Shown: piece after piece, positions 18,015 to 26,902 of the stretch | How the letters are laid out: each line of letters starts with the position of its first letter | How positions within the stretch are numbered: the first letter of the stretch is position 1 | Assembly: GCF_039530225.1 (NCBI RefSeq) | Contig: NZ_BAAAOH010000001.1 | Location: 620,001-684,000, forward strand | Length of the DNA: 64,000 bases | Source: Microbacterium pumilum | Lineage (GTDB): Bacteria; Actinomycetota; Actinomycetes; Actinomycetales; Microbacteriaceae | Reading direction: 5' to 3' | The notes under the pieces: generated by a model | Seen by the model: only the letters and a program-made list of their open reading frames with translations | Told to the model about the DNA's origin: nothing | Databases searched by the model: none | Translations under genes and position numbers: made by a program

Positions 18015-18305
18015 TCAGCGCGTGTAGAGGCGCACGAGTCCCCAGACGATCCCGCCGACGGTCACCGCGGCCGCAATGACCGCAGCACCGGCAAGAGCCG
18101 GGTTCGACCGGCTGAACGCTCGGGCAGCCTCGACGTTGTCGTCGATGGTGCGCGAAACACGCCGTGGCACATTCGCCTTGACTTCGATCGCCGCGAGGGC
18201 GGCCTTGAGTTCGGTGCGGGCCTTCACGACAGGATCGGTGATTCCGATCGGCACCGCTGTGGCAGGCACGGGAATCGGGACCAGCGCGGGCAGGTCAGAG
18301 CTCAT
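18015..18305 (-). CDS. DUF3618-type membrane-anchored protein
   Basis: 96 aa with the pattern of DUF3618: a conserved helix (VKARTELKAALAAIEVKANVPRRVSR) followed by one C-terminal membrane segment (ALAGAAVIAAAVTVGGIVWGLV). It overlaps the end of the holin-family gene by 11 bases. In actinobacteria these proteins accompany Phage_holin_3_6 and YtxH-like proteins in envelope-stress-type operons; the molecular role is unknown. Confidence 0.75.
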   Translation of the reverse strand: MSSDLPALVPIPVPATAVPIGITDPVVKARTELKAALAAIEVKANVPRRVSRTIDDNVEAARAFSRSNPALAGAAVIAAAVTVGGIVWGLVRLYTR

Positions 18306-18696
18306 CGCGGACCTCTTTCACGTCTTGCACGATCGATTGCACCGGGTTCTGGGCTCGCGCAAGCTTGCGGAACTGCAGGTAGCCGAGCAGTCCGAGCACC
18401 GCGGTTATCAGGATCATGACGACGAACACGACCAGCGCCGACAGCCACACCGGCCACCACGACGAGAGCCCGGCGATGACGAACGTCCCGAGCACGGGAA
18501 TCGACCAGAACAGCACGAACAGTGCACCGATGATCCATCCGGTGCCGACACCGGCGTTCTTGGCGGTCTTGGCAAGCCACGCCTTGGCGGCTTCGACCTC
18601 CGCGATGACGAGGTTGCGGACCAGTTCCGGAACGTCGCCGAGCAGCGTGAGAAGGCTGTCGTCGGCGCGGTCGCGGAAGCCACGTGGCGTGGTCAT
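18295..18696 (-). CDS. Phage_holin_3_6 (DUF1469) family membrane protein
   Basis: 133-aa protein with an amphipathic N-terminal helix and two strong membrane segments (WIIGALFVLFWSIPVLGTFVIAG and WLSALVVFVVMILITAVLGLLGYL). Despite the family name it is a chromosomal envelope protein, not a phage lysis gene: no phage genes are near and it is flanked by its usual partners. It starts one base downstream of the YtxH-like stop. Confidence 0.8.
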   Translation of the reverse strand: MTTPRGFRDRADDSLLTLLGDVPELVRNLVIAEVEAAKAWLAKTAKNAGVGTGWIIGALFVLFWSIPVLGTFVIAGLSSWWPVWLSALVVFVVMILITAVLGLLGYLQFRKLARAQNPVQSIVQDVKEVRDEL

Positions 18697-18697
18697 C

Positions 18698-19096
18698 TCA
18701 CTTTCCGCCGGGCTTCTTCGCTGCCTTCGCGATCTCGTCGACCGCGTCGTCGATCTCGTCCTTCACAGCGGAAGCAGACGATTGAGCGGCATCCGCGATG
18801 TCGTCGGCCTGGTCCTGCCCGGTCTTGAGGGCGGCATCCAGCTTCTGTCCGGGCGTCGTGCCCTTCGACGACGCAGCCTTGGTCACCTTGACCGCTGAGT
18901 CCCACAGCGTGCTCGGAAGCGCCATGGCCGTCGATGCCGCGAAGTCCTTCACCTTGGCGACCTGCTCTTGAACCGGGTCGAGGTTCCAGACTTTGAGCGC
19001 CTGGCCCTTGATCTGCTCGTAGCGCTCACGCCCTGCGCGGGAGCCGAGGACGTAGCCCACGGCAAGTCCGATCACAAGTCCTGCTCTGCCCTTCAT
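18698..19096 (-). CDS. YtxH-like small envelope protein
   Basis: 132 aa: a glycine-rich membrane segment (GLVIGLAVGYVLGSRAGRERYEQI) typical of YtxH-type proteins, then a long charged, Ala/Lys/Asp-rich helical tail likely outside the membrane. First gene of the three-gene envelope operon. GAGGAG precedes the ATG. Function is unknown; similar operons respond to stress. Confidence 0.75.
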   Translation of the reverse strand: MKGRAGLVIGLAVGYVLGSRAGRERYEQIKGQALKVWNLDPVQEQVAKVKDFAASTAMALPSTLWDSAVKVTKAASSKGTTPGQKLDAALKTGQDQADDIADAAQSSASAVKDEIDDAVDEIAKAAKKPGGK

Positions 19097-19215
19097 GCGG
19101 TCTCCTCACACTCATGGTGCTGGTGGTCTGGTCCCAGGGTAGCCCTGTATGCCGATTCCGGTATCCACCCTTGACAACCCGGTCGATGCGGACCCGGTCT
19201 CATCCCGCGACACTC

Positions 19216-20691
19216 TCACTCCGAGGCGGGAGCCGATCCGAACAGCGTCGCACGACGAAGGACCTCGGACTGGGCGCGGGCGTCTGGCACGACCTGGGCG
19301 AGGCCGGTTCCACTCAACCAGGCACCGACCGCGACGATCCCCGGCACCTTCGAGAGCGTGGCGCGGACGGCGGCCGCGGCCTCCCGCTGTCCGATGGCCG
19401 CACCGGGCAGAGTCTGCTCGTAGCGTGCGATATCGCTGCCGACCAGGTGGGTCGCGTCCAGCCGGACGCCAAGCAGCGCCGATGCCTCAGCCAGTGCCAG
19501 AGTCGTCGCATCGTCGCGGCCGAGGCCATCGGTTGCCGGCGCCTCGGACTGGGTGCCGAACGAGACGCGGACCACGTGGCGATGCGGATGTCCCACGGCG
19601 GCCGCCTCGCCGAGCCAGGGCCATTTCGCGCTCGAGTGCGTGAGTGCCTTCGCCCGATGACTGCCCGGCACGGTGAGCACGCCCGTGCCGCGCGGTGCGC
19701 CATCAAGGTCGGGGGCGTCGACCACGAGCGTGACGACGTGGACGCGGGGAGCGACACGGTCGGAATCCGCCGGCCCGATGAGCCCGGCCAGCAGCGCACG
19801 CGCGGCCGACTCCGAGCACGCCACGATCACCTGCTCCGCGTTCAGGTCGCCCTCGGCCGTGCGAACCGTCCACCCGGGCTTCACCCCGGGCTCTGCGGTG
19901 GGAACGATCGCCTCGACCGGCGTCTCGACCTGGATATCGGCACCGAGCTCGACGAGCCGCGCTCCCAGCGCATCGACGAGGCGCGACATCCCGCCGCTGA
20001 TGCCCTCGACCGCGCTTCCGGGCGCCTCGGCGCGTGAGCGGGCGAGCGCAGCGACAGCCCCGGAGAGCGACCCGGCGTTCGTCAGTGCGGCGTTCAGCCC
20101 GGGCGCCGCCAGCTCGACGTCGATGTCGTCGGGGTCGGCGGAGTACACGCCCGAGGTGACCGGTGCGACCAGGCGGTCGAGCACCCGGTCGCCCATGCGG
20201 CGGCGCACGAGTCGGCCGAGACTGCGCTCCTCGCCGATCGTGAGCACCGGGCGGAGTCGATCGGCGTACGCACGCCAGGCGCCCCTCCAGCCGATGATCG
20301 CGCGCACGTCATCCGTGAACGGGTTCTCGGGAATTCCGAGCACGCCGCCCTTCGGCAGCGGCGCGGCTCCGGGTAGACCGGCCAACCACGCCCCGCCGGG
20401 CAGCGGAGCCACGATCTCGTCGGCGAGGCCGAGTTCCTCGACGAGCCGCCGGACGTGACCGCCTCGGGTGGCGTAGCTCTCGGCCCCGACATCCAGCGTC
20501 AGGCCCGCGACATCCGCTGACCGGACGAGCCCGCCGAGCCGATCGGATGCCTCGAACACCGTGACCTGCATGCCGATCTTCGCGCACTCCAAAGCAGCCA
20601 CGAGCCCCCCGATGCCGCCGCCGACGACGACCACTCGCGTCTCTCGAGCGTGCGCGACGAGCTCGTCGAACGGTAACGGGTCATCAGCCAT
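19216..20691 (-). CDS. hemY: Protoporphyrinogen/coproporphyrinogen III oxidase
   Basis: 491-aa FAD enzyme of haem synthesis. It begins with VVVVGGGIGGLVAALECAKIGMQVTVFEA (FAD Rossmann site, here abbreviated in meaning to GGGIGG) and SDRLGGLV. It keeps YATRGGHVRRLVEELGL, VTSGVYSADPDDIDV, EGISGGMSRLVDAL and the C-terminal VAVGAWLSGTGLAQVVPDARA. In Gram-positive bacteria this type usually oxidises coproporphyrinogen III. ATG at 20691 with GGAGGG immediately before it. hemD lies 1.4 kb downstream, separated by the envelope operon. Confidence 0.9.
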   Translation of the reverse strand: MADDPLPFDELVAHARETRVVVVGGGIGGLVAALECAKIGMQVTVFEASDRLGGLVRSADVAGLTLDVGAESYATRGGHVRRLVEELGLADEIVAPLPGGAWLAGLPGAAPLPKGGVLGIPENPFTDDVRAIIGWRGAWRAYADRLRPVLTIGEERSLGRLVRRRMGDRVLDRLVAPVTSGVYSADPDDIDVELAAPGLNAALTNAGSLSGAVAALARSRAEAPGSAVEGISGGMSRLVDALGARLVELGADIQVETPVEAIVPTAEPGVKPGWTVRTAEGDLNAEQVIVACSESAARALLAGLIGPADSDRVAPRVHVVTLVVDAPDLDGAPRGTGVLTVPGSHRAKALTHSSAKWPWLGEAAAVGHPHRHVVRVSFGTQSEAPATDGLGRDDATTLALAEASALLGVRLDATHLVGSDIARYEQTLPGAAIGQREAAAAVRATLSKVPGIVAVGAWLSGTGLAQVVPDARAQSEVLRRATLFGSAPASE

Positions 20692-20769
20692 CCCTCCATC
20701 CTGGCATCCGGTCTTGCACGCGGCACGAGGGGCATGGATCCACCGTCCGCAGGGTGCGAGACTGGCGGC

Positions 20770-21339
20770 ATGACGCTCCACATCACCGGCGACGAGGCTG
20801 CCGACCGTCTGCTCACCGAGAACCCCCTCGCGCTGCTCATCGGCATGCTGCTCGATCAGCAGGTCGCCATGGAGACCGCCTTCGCGGGCCCGCGGAAGAT
20901 CCAGGAGCGCATCGGATCGGTGGATGCCGCCACCATCGCCGGCTACGACCCCGAAGCCTTCGTCGATGTCTTCCGGACCACTCCCGCCGTCCACCGCTTT
21001 CCCGGGTCGATGGCAGCGCGGGTGCAGGCGCTGTGTGCCGAGGTCGAGCAGGAGTGGGGTGGGGATGCCGCGGCGATCTGGACGCGCGGCGATCCGTCCG
21101 GCACCGAGGTGCTGCGACGCCTCAAGGGCCTCCCTGGCTTCGGCGAGCAGAAAGCGAAGATCTTCCTCGCGCTGCTCGGCAAGCAGACCGGGTTCGACGG
21201 AGACGGATGGCGCGAGGCATCCGGAAGCTATGGCGATGCGGACTGCTACCGGTCCGTCGCCGACATCACGTCTGCGGACTCCCTGGCCAAGGTGCGCGAG
21301 CACAAACGCGCGATGAAGGTCGCCGCGAAGGGGGCGTGA
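20770..21339 (+). CDS. HhH-GPD-type DNA-repair-like protein
   Basis: 189-aa protein with the helical fold of HhH-GPD base-excision glycosylases: PLALLIGMLLDQQVAMETAFAGP at the N-terminus, VLRRLKGLPGFGEQKAKIFLALLGK as the helix-hairpin-helix (LPGFGEQKA). The C-terminal catalytic region is short and the canonical Lys/Asp pair is not clearly placed, so glycosylase activity is uncertain. ATG at 20770; GAGACT lies 6 nt upstream, divergent from hemY. The next gene overlaps its stop by one base. Confidence 0.8.
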   Translation: MTLHITGDEAADRLLTENPLALLIGMLLDQQVAMETAFAGPRKIQERIGSVDAATIAGYDPEAFVDVFRTTPAVHRFPGSMAARVQALCAEVEQEWGGDAAAIWTRGDPSGTEVLRRLKGLPGFGEQKAKIFLALLGKQTGFDGDGWREASGSYGDADCYRSVADITSADSLAKVREHKRAMKVAAKGA

Positions 21340-21767
21340 TGGAACCCACGGGCGGCGACGTCGGCGCCTTCATCGCGGGAGTGACGCCGGCGAAGCGACG
21401 ACGGGATGCCGACACGCTCGTCGCACTCATGGAGCGCGTGACCGGCGAGGAGCCCGTGCTGTGGGGCTCGATCATCGGCTTCGGGCGGTACCACTACCGC
21501 TACGAGTCCGGCCGCGAGGGTGACGCCGGGGCCGCCGGCTTCGCGCCGCGCAAGGCTGCGACTGTGATCTACCTGCCCGACGGAGTGGGCGCGCACACGG
21601 ACTCGCTTGGGCGACTCGGCGCACACACGACAGGCGTCGGCTGCCTCTATCTCAAAGACCTGGAGAGCATCGACCTCGCCGTGCTGGAAGAGATCGTGCG
21701 CTCGTCCTACAGCACGGTCACGGCGGGCACATTCGGCCAGCGTGCCCGTGACGGCGGGTCGAGCTGA
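21339..21767 (+). CDS. DUF1801 domain protein
   Basis: 142-aa cytoplasmic protein with the DUF1801 (YdhG-like) pattern: RRRDADTLVALMERVTGEEPVLWGSIIGFGRYHY, FAPRKAATVIYLPDG and GCLYLKDLESIDLAVLEEIVR. It starts on the last base of the preceding stop codon (TGATG), so it is co-translated with the HhH-GPD protein. The fold is known, the function is not. Confidence 0.85.
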   Translation: MEPTGGDVGAFIAGVTPAKRRRDADTLVALMERVTGEEPVLWGSIIGFGRYHYRYESGREGDAGAAGFAPRKAATVIYLPDGVGAHTDSLGRLGAHTTGVGCLYLKDLESIDLAVLEEIVRSSYSTVTAGTFGQRARDGGSS

Positions 21768-21873
21768 CCGCTCGGCGGCGAGACGCGGTATCTCGAGGGC
21801 ACCCGGCGCCCTCTGCAACCGTGAACGCAAGCTGAGCCGGCAGAGTCGCCGGATCTCGCGAAAGGAGCATGAG

Positions 21874-22371
21874 ATGGCACTCAACGGGTACGCGAGGCTG
21901 ACCCTGAACGGCACGGCGCTGACGGGCGACGTCAGCGTCGATCATGTGGGCTCGGTGGACGTCCAGTCCGACCACGTCGAGGTGCAGCGGCTGACCTTCG
22001 GCGCCGACGTCGCCCGCGCCCCGGGCAGCGGGCAGGCGACGGGCAGGCGGCAGTATCAGCCCATCCGATTCGTCAAGCGCATCGATCGCAGCACTCCCCT
22101 GCTGTACCGCGCCCTCGCGCAGAACGAGCGCGTCGCAGGCGACATCCTGCTGTTCGATCTGAATCCGGATGACGGCACCCTGCGCCACTTCTTCACCGTG
22201 ACGATCGCCAACGGGGTGGTCTCGGGCATCTCCAGCGTCCTTCCCGACACACGCGACACGCAGCAGTCCTGGGACGCCTACGAAGAGGTCTCGCTGACAT
22301 TCGCGAGCATCACCCTGACGCACGACCCCACCGGCACCGAGATGCAGGACCAATTCGGCCGTTTCCTCTAG
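21874..22371 (+). CDS. Hcp-like type VI secretion tube protein homologue, orphan
   Basis: 165 aa resembling Hcp of the T6SS tube: ATGRRQYQPIRFVKRID, STPLLYRALAQNE, GDILLFD, FFTVTIANGVVSGISSVLPD and EEVSLTFASITLTHD follow the beta-barrel core and extended loop of that family. Hcp forms hexameric rings in Gram-negative contractile machines. Here no sheath, baseplate, ClpV or membrane-complex genes are present and the host is Gram-positive, so its use is unknown. AAAGGAG precedes the ATG at 21874. Confidence 0.8.
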   Translation: MALNGYARLTLNGTALTGDVSVDHVGSVDVQSDHVEVQRLTFGADVARAPGSGQATGRRQYQPIRFVKRIDRSTPLLYRALAQNERVAGDILLFDLNPDDGTLRHFFTVTIANGVVSGISSVLPDTRDTQQSWDAYEEVSLTFASITLTHDPTGTEMQDQFGRFL

Positions 22372-22383
22372 CCGAGACGGCGG

Positions 22384-23769
22384 TCAGGCTCCGACGAGGC
22401 GCTCCGCGAGGTAGGCGCGCAACCCGTCGATCGGAACCCGCTCCTGACCCATCGAGTCGCGATCGCGCACCGTGACGGCGTCGTCTTCGAGCGAGTCGAA
22501 GTCGACCGTGACGCAAAACGGCGTGCCGACCTCATCCTGACGGCGGTATCGACGTCCGATCGCGCCGGCGTCGTCGAAGTCGACGTTCCACTCGCCGCGC
22601 AGGTCGGCAGCGACCTGCCGGGCGAGCGGCGAGAGCTTCTCGTTGCGCGACAGCGGCAGCACCGCGACCTTGACCGGAGCGAGGCGGGGGTCGAGCTTCA
22701 GCACCGTCCGAGTGTCGGTGCCGCCCTTCGCGTTCGGCACCTCCTCTTCGTGGTACGCGTCGACGAGGAACGCCATCATGGCCCGGGTGAGTCCGAACGA
22801 GGGCTCGATCACGTACGGGATGTACTTCTCACCCGACGCCTGGTCGAAGTACGTCAGGCTCTGGCCGGAGGCCTCGGTGTGGCTGGACAGGTCATAGTCG
22901 GTGCGGTTGGCCACACCCATGAGCTCGCCCCATTCCTTGCCCGAGAAGCCGAACTTGTACTCGATGTCGATCGTGCCCGCGGAGTAGTGGGCGCGGTCGT
23001 CCTCGGGCACGTCGAAGCGCCGGATATTGGCCGGGTCGATGCCGAGGTCGATGAACCAGTCCCAGCACGCCTCGACCCAGTGCGCGAACCACTCCTCCGC
23101 CTCAGCGGGAGGCGTGAAGAACTCGATCTCCATCTGCTCGAACTCGCGCGTGCGGAAGATGAAGTTGCCGGGCGTGATCTCGTTGCGGAACGCCTTGCCG
23201 ACCTGGCCGATGCCGAACGGAGGCTTCTTGCGCGAGGCTGTCAGCACGTTCGAGAAGTTCACGAAGATGCCCTGTGCGGTCTCGGGTCGCAGGTAATGGA
23301 GGCCGGATTCGTCGTCGACCACGCCGAGGTAGGTCTTGACGAGTCCTGAGAACGCCTTCGGCTCGGTGTACTGGCCCTTGACGCCGCAGTTCGGGCAGGG
23401 GACGTCCGCGAGCCCGTTCTCGGTGGGACGACCCTTGCGGGCCTCGAAGTCCTCGATGAGGTTGTCGGCGCGGAAGCGCTTGTGGCAGTTGAGGCACTCC
23501 ACCAGCGGATCCGTGAAGGTTGCGACGTGGCCGGATGCCTCCCACACGCGCTTCGGCAGAATGACCGAGGAGTCGAGACCGACCATGTCGCCACGACCGC
23601 GGACGAACGTCTGCCACCACTGGCGGCGGATGTTCTCCTTGAGCTCCGTGCCCAGTGGGCCGTAGTCCCACGCCGAGCGGGATCCGCCGTAGATCTCGCC
23701 CGCCTGGAAGACGAACCCGCGGTGGCGGGCCAGGGCGATCACTTTGTCGAGGCGGGACTGCTCGGCCAT
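22384..23769 (-). CDS. glyQS: Glycyl-tRNA synthetase (single-chain alpha2 type)
   Basis: 461-aa class II synthetase that charges tRNA-Gly. Visible motifs: [20 protein letters not shown] at the N-terminus, a zinc-type pair CLNCHKRF and [45 protein letters not shown] (motif 2, read in parts) and [17 protein letters not shown] (motif 3). The anticodon-binding domain ends [16 protein letters not shown]. Monocistronic. Its leader contains a GGATGCC/GGCATCC hairpin at 23831-23846 and a possible -10 (TAGAAT, 23856-23851). Confidence 0.95.
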   Translation of the reverse strand: MAEQSRLDKVIALARHRGFVFQAGEIYGGSRSAWDYGPLGTELKENIRRQWWQTFVRGRGDMVGLDSSVILPKRVWEASGHVATFTDPLVECLNCHKRFRADNLIEDFEARKGRPTENGLADVPCPNCGVKGQYTEPKAFSGLVKTYLGVVDDESGLHYLRPETAQGIFVNFSNVLTASRKKPPFGIGQVGKAFRNEITPGNFIFRTREFEQMEIEFFTPPAEAEEWFAHWVEACWDWFIDLGIDPANIRRFDVPEDDRAHYSAGTIDIEYKFGFSGKEWGELMGVANRTDYDLSSHTEASGQSLTYFDQASGEKYIPYVIEPSFGLTRAMMAFLVDAYHEEEVPNAKGGTDTRTVLKLDPRLAPVKVAVLPLSRNEKLSPLARQVAADLRGEWNVDFDDAGAIGRRYRRQDEVGTPFCVTVDFDSLEDDAVTVRDRDSMGQERVPIDGLRAYLAERLVGA

Positions 23770-23830
23770 GGTGGCTCCAATGGTCGGGGTGGGCGTGCGC
23801 GGATCAGCGCTGGTGCGGGCGTCCTAAAAG

Positions 23831-23856
23831 GGATGCCACGGCATCCGTCGATTCTA
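23831..23856 (-). promoter_or_regulatory. Candidate -10 and leader hairpin of glyQS
   Basis: On the minus strand TAGAAT (23856-23851) is followed at once by a perfect 7-bp hairpin GGATGCC-GT-GGCATCC (23846-23831). The leader to the ATG at 23769 would be about 75 bases. No T-box features (specifier loop, antiterminator) were found. Confidence 0.35.
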
Positions 23857-23899
23857 GTCGGCGGGAATCTCCACCCCGCGCCCGTCAGGCGGTTGTTCG

Positions 23900-24946
23900 C
23901 TATGCGCCGGCGGCGGGCTCTCCCGAAAGCGATCCGTCGTCGTCCGCGCGGCGGAACGCGCGGTCCCAGTCGCGCAGCTCCTTGCGTCGCCCGATCAAGG
24001 AGTCCAGCGAGACCTGGAAGTGCAGCGCGCGCTGCGCGTTGACCTGCTTGATGTTGTCGACCAGCTGCTCCGACACCGCGACCACGGCATCGCGGACCTC
24101 GCTCACACGCTCGTCGGGGTCGTCCCACAGGTTCGGATGGATGAGGATGTCGAGCAGATAGTGGCGATCGGCCGCGGCGAGGAGCTTGGCGAGCTTGTCG
24201 CCGTACTCGATCTCGGCGAGCTGACGCTGATCCTCGGAGCCCTTCCCCGCAAGCCGCTCGAACAGCTGGGTGACGTTGTCGGCGATGGCATCGAGGTCCT
24301 GCGAGGTCTGGGCTGCGATCGGATGGCCGGCGAGCCCCGCGGCGGCATACTCCGCACTCAGCGCATGGAGTGTCTGCACCTGGGCGCTCACCGTCTCGGG
24401 CACCGGGGCCTCTTCGGCTTCGGCAGGAGCCGGCCGACGGCGGCGGCGGATGACTGCGACAACGCCGACGATCCCGCCGACCACGACCGCCGCTCCGATG
24501 GCGAGCCCGATCACGAGCCCGCCGGACACATCAGCGCCGCTCACCGGCGGAGTGTCCGACGCCGTGACGACACCCTGCACGGTCCCGGTCAAAGCGTCCT
24601 CGAGCGACCCGGCGGACGACTCGGCCTCATTGGCGATCTGCATCGCCTCACCGCGGTCGAGCACCCGTGAACCCGCCGACAGATCGTCGCCGACCGCGAC
24701 GATGATCGTGTTGTATTCGGGGTGCGCCGCAGCGAGCTGCGACACGATCTCAGGACCGGATGCCTCGAGCGCGGCATTGTCCGAGAACACCGCCACGCCG
24801 ATCGACGCGTCGCCGATCTGCTGGTCGAGCACGCTGCTCAGAGCGGAGGCGTCGGGCACCTCCGACGACACGTACACGTTGTCGTTCGCCAGCGATTCGA
24901 CGGCATCGTCGACGTACCCTCCGGCGTCGGCGAGCGCGATCAGCAT
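23900..24946 (-). CDS. Membrane protein with TPM-like N-terminal domain (Rv1476-like)
   Basis: 348 aa. Residues ~1-125 alternate strands and helices in the manner of TPM/Rv1476-like domains (DNVYVSSEV, IGVAVFSDNAAL, NTIIVAVGDDLS). One membrane segment follows (LVIGLAIGAAVVVGGIVGVVAVI) with a basic stop-transfer, then a ~170-residue helical cytoplasmic domain. No signal peptide is seen, so the N-terminal domain probably inserts by the single anchor. ATG at 24946 follows AGGA and lies 14 bases after the VWA gene stop, so both are likely one operon. Confidence 0.7.
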   Translation of the reverse strand: MLIALADAGGYVDDAVESLANDNVYVSSEVPDASALSSVLDQQIGDASIGVAVFSDNAALEASGPEIVSQLAAAHPEYNTIIVAVGDDLSAGSRVLDRGEAMQIANEAESSAGSLEDALTGTVQGVVTASDTPPVSGADVSGGLVIGLAIGAAVVVGGIVGVVAVIRRRRRPAPAEAEEAPVPETVSAQVQTLHALSAEYAAAGLAGHPIAAQTSQDLDAIADNVTQLFERLAGKGSEDQRQLAEIEYGDKLAKLLAAADRHYLLDILIHPNLWDDPDERVSEVRDAVVAVSEQLVDNIKQVNAQRALHFQVSLDSLIGRRKELRDWDRAFRRADDDGSLSGEPAAGA

Positions 24947-24960
24947 CCGTGTCCTGCCGG

Positions 24961-26835
24961 TCAGAAGTTGTTGATGACAGACGCGAAGACGAGATCGATC
25001 TTGGCCGGGTCGGAGGCATCGAACCACTGGCCGCCCGTCGCCTCGGCGATCCGCTGCAGGGGGCCGGTGTCGGCGCCCTCGCCGTAGGCGATCGGGAAGA
25101 TGCGCACCGGAGCCGCATCGCCTCCTTCGCGCTCCGCGGTGCCGATCTTGGCGATCAGAGAGTCGAGCGAGATCGACGAATCGGTGTCTTCGCCGTCGGA
25201 CAGCACGACGATGGCGTTGATCCGGCCGGGTTCCGCCCGTGCGCGCATCTCGTCGTAGGCGAGCGAGATCGCGTCGTACAGCGGCGTGCCCTGCCGGTTC
25301 GCGAAGTGGAGGTCGTCGAGGGAGCTGCCGAGCGACTCGCGATCCGCGGCGAGGGGCGAGACGTCCCGCAGCACCGCGATATTGCCGTCGCCGAAGCCGG
25401 ACTCGAGCCCGGTGGTGAACGCCCACACCCCCACCTCGTCGGTCGTGCGGAAATGCCCGAGCGTCGCCTGTGCGCCCTCGATCGCCCCATCGAGCTTGGA
25501 TCGGCCGTCGCCGATCGCCTCATCCATCGATCCCGAGATGTCGATGACCTCGAGCACGGAGGAGGGCTTGCGGATCTGGGTCCACTGATCGATCGCGGCC
25601 GAGACGACGTCGACCTGCGGACGCGGCAGGGTCACAGCCGGGCCAGCGGGATCGACGCCGTACTCCTCGGTGAACAGCTTGCCGAGCGGCACCGACTCGT
25701 CGAGCGGTCGGAAGCCGAACTGGGGCAGGATCTTCTGGGCGGGCTCCGTCTGCAAGAAGGCGGCGAACGCCTCGCCCGCCTCGCGCTGCACCGGGGTCAC
25801 CCAATCGGCGCCGAGAACCGTGACGGGGTTGTCGGACCACATCGAACCGCCCTCGGGGTAGACCGCGACGAGCTTCTCCTTCGGCGGGGTGAGCTTCTCG
25901 CCCGGCTGCACCGTGTGCGAGTCGGGGTTGCCCTGGTTGTAGTTCAGCAGCGAGGTCTCCTCGACTGCCACCGCGGACACGTAACCCGAACCGCTCGCGC
26001 CGTTCTGGGTCTCGTCGTACAGCGTCGTGAGCACCTTGCCGGTGGTGTCGCCGTAGTGGATGACGCACTCCTCGAAGACCCGCGAGAAGTCCTCGGCCGC
26101 GGCGACATCGGCTGCGGTCAGCCCTTCGGTCTTGCCCGACGCCTCGTAGGACTGCATGAGGATGGCGGAGAGCCCCGTGGTCGACGTGTTCGGGTTGGTC
26201 TTGGAGATCTTGAACGACCCCCACACGGGCTTTCCGACGCTGCCCCAGCCGTCCGGGTCCGCGCACAGCTGCTCGATGTCCGTGATGCTGATCGGCTTGC
26301 CGGGATATCCCAGCGCGCGGGCCATGGCCTCCGGCATCCCGAACACGACCGGTGTGCGCGTGAACGATTCGGGTTCGCCGACGAGTGAGGGCGACGCCGC
26401 GGCCGCGACGCGCTCGGTCCAGACTGTCGAAGCCGGCGACCACAGTGTCGGCCAGAGCTCGGGGTTCTCGTTCGGCCAGTCGCCGCCCGCCGTCAGGTAG
26501 CGCGTGGCGTCGCCGGATGAGACATTGACCGGGCGGACGGTCGCGCACTCGTCGAGCGCCTCAGCCTCGGGCGAGTCCTTGAACGCCGCCGCGAGCGCGT
26601 CGAGCATGTTGACCTTCTCGGACGAGGTGGCAACCGCGATGTGCGTGCAGCCGTCATCCGCGAAGTCGCCCTCGCCGGGATCGCCTTCATCCGGGCTCGA
26701 TCCGAAGCATCCGGTCAGCCCGATGGTCGCAGCGAGCACGAGCGCGCCCACGGTGATCCTGCGCCGGCCGGGTGTTGTTCGGACGAATTGGATGCGCGGC
26801 GCGAGGGGGGCGCGGCGTCGCGGGCGAGGTCCCAT
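24961..26835 (-). CDS. Lipoprotein: solute-binding-like region plus VWA domain
   Basis: 624-aa exported lipoprotein. A basic N-terminus and hydrophobic stretch end in a lipobox LTGC. Residues ~60-400 resemble an extracellular solute-binding protein (YPGKPISITDIEQL, QREAGEAFAAFLQTEPAQKILPQFGFRP). A C-terminal von Willebrand A domain starts near 430 and carries a complete MIDAS (DISGSMDE, plus distal Thr and Asp). It probably binds a ligand or protein at the cell surface in a metal-dependent way. TACGCT lies 6 bases before the ATG (leaderless). Operon with the TPM-like gene. Confidence 0.85.
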   Translation of the reverse strand: MGPRPRRRAPLAPRIQFVRTTPGRRRITVGALVLAATIGLTGCFGSSPDEGDPGEGDFADDGCTHIAVATSSEKVNMLDALAAAFKDSPEAEALDECATVRPVNVSSGDATRYLTAGGDWPNENPELWPTLWSPASTVWTERVAAAASPSLVGEPESFTRTPVVFGMPEAMARALGYPGKPISITDIEQLCADPDGWGSVGKPVWGSFKISKTNPNTSTTGLSAILMQSYEASGKTEGLTAADVAAAEDFSRVFEECVIHYGDTTGKVLTTLYDETQNGASGSGYVSAVAVEETSLLNYNQGNPDSHTVQPGEKLTPPKEKLVAVYPEGGSMWSDNPVTVLGADWVTPVQREAGEAFAAFLQTEPAQKILPQFGFRPLDESVPLGKLFTEEYGVDPAGPAVTLPRPQVDVVSAAIDQWTQIRKPSSVLEVIDISGSMDEAIGDGRSKLDGAIEGAQATLGHFRTTDEVGVWAFTTGLESGFGDGNIAVLRDVSPLAADRESLGSSLDDLHFANRQGTPLYDAISLAYDEMRARAEPGRINAIVVLSDGEDTDSSISLDSLIAKIGTAEREGGDAAPVRIFPIAYGEGADTGPLQRIAEATGGQWFDASDPAKIDLVFASVINNF

Positions 26836-26902
26836 GGGTACAGCGTAAGTCGCGTGGGGATGGCGTGCACGACCTCCTCCACAGGAGGTGGGCGGCGGGC
26901 GG

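Noticed and set aside
18295..18696. Phage holin suggesting a prophage
   Set aside because: It belongs to the Phage_holin_3_6 envelope family and is flanked by YtxH and DUF3618 genes; no phage genes occur in the window.
21874..22371. A type VI secretion locus
   Set aside because: Only the Hcp-like gene is present; none of the other components occurs in the window.
23770..23899. T-box leader for glyQS
   Set aside because: The leader is short and lacks specifier and antiterminator elements; only a 7-bp hairpin is seen.
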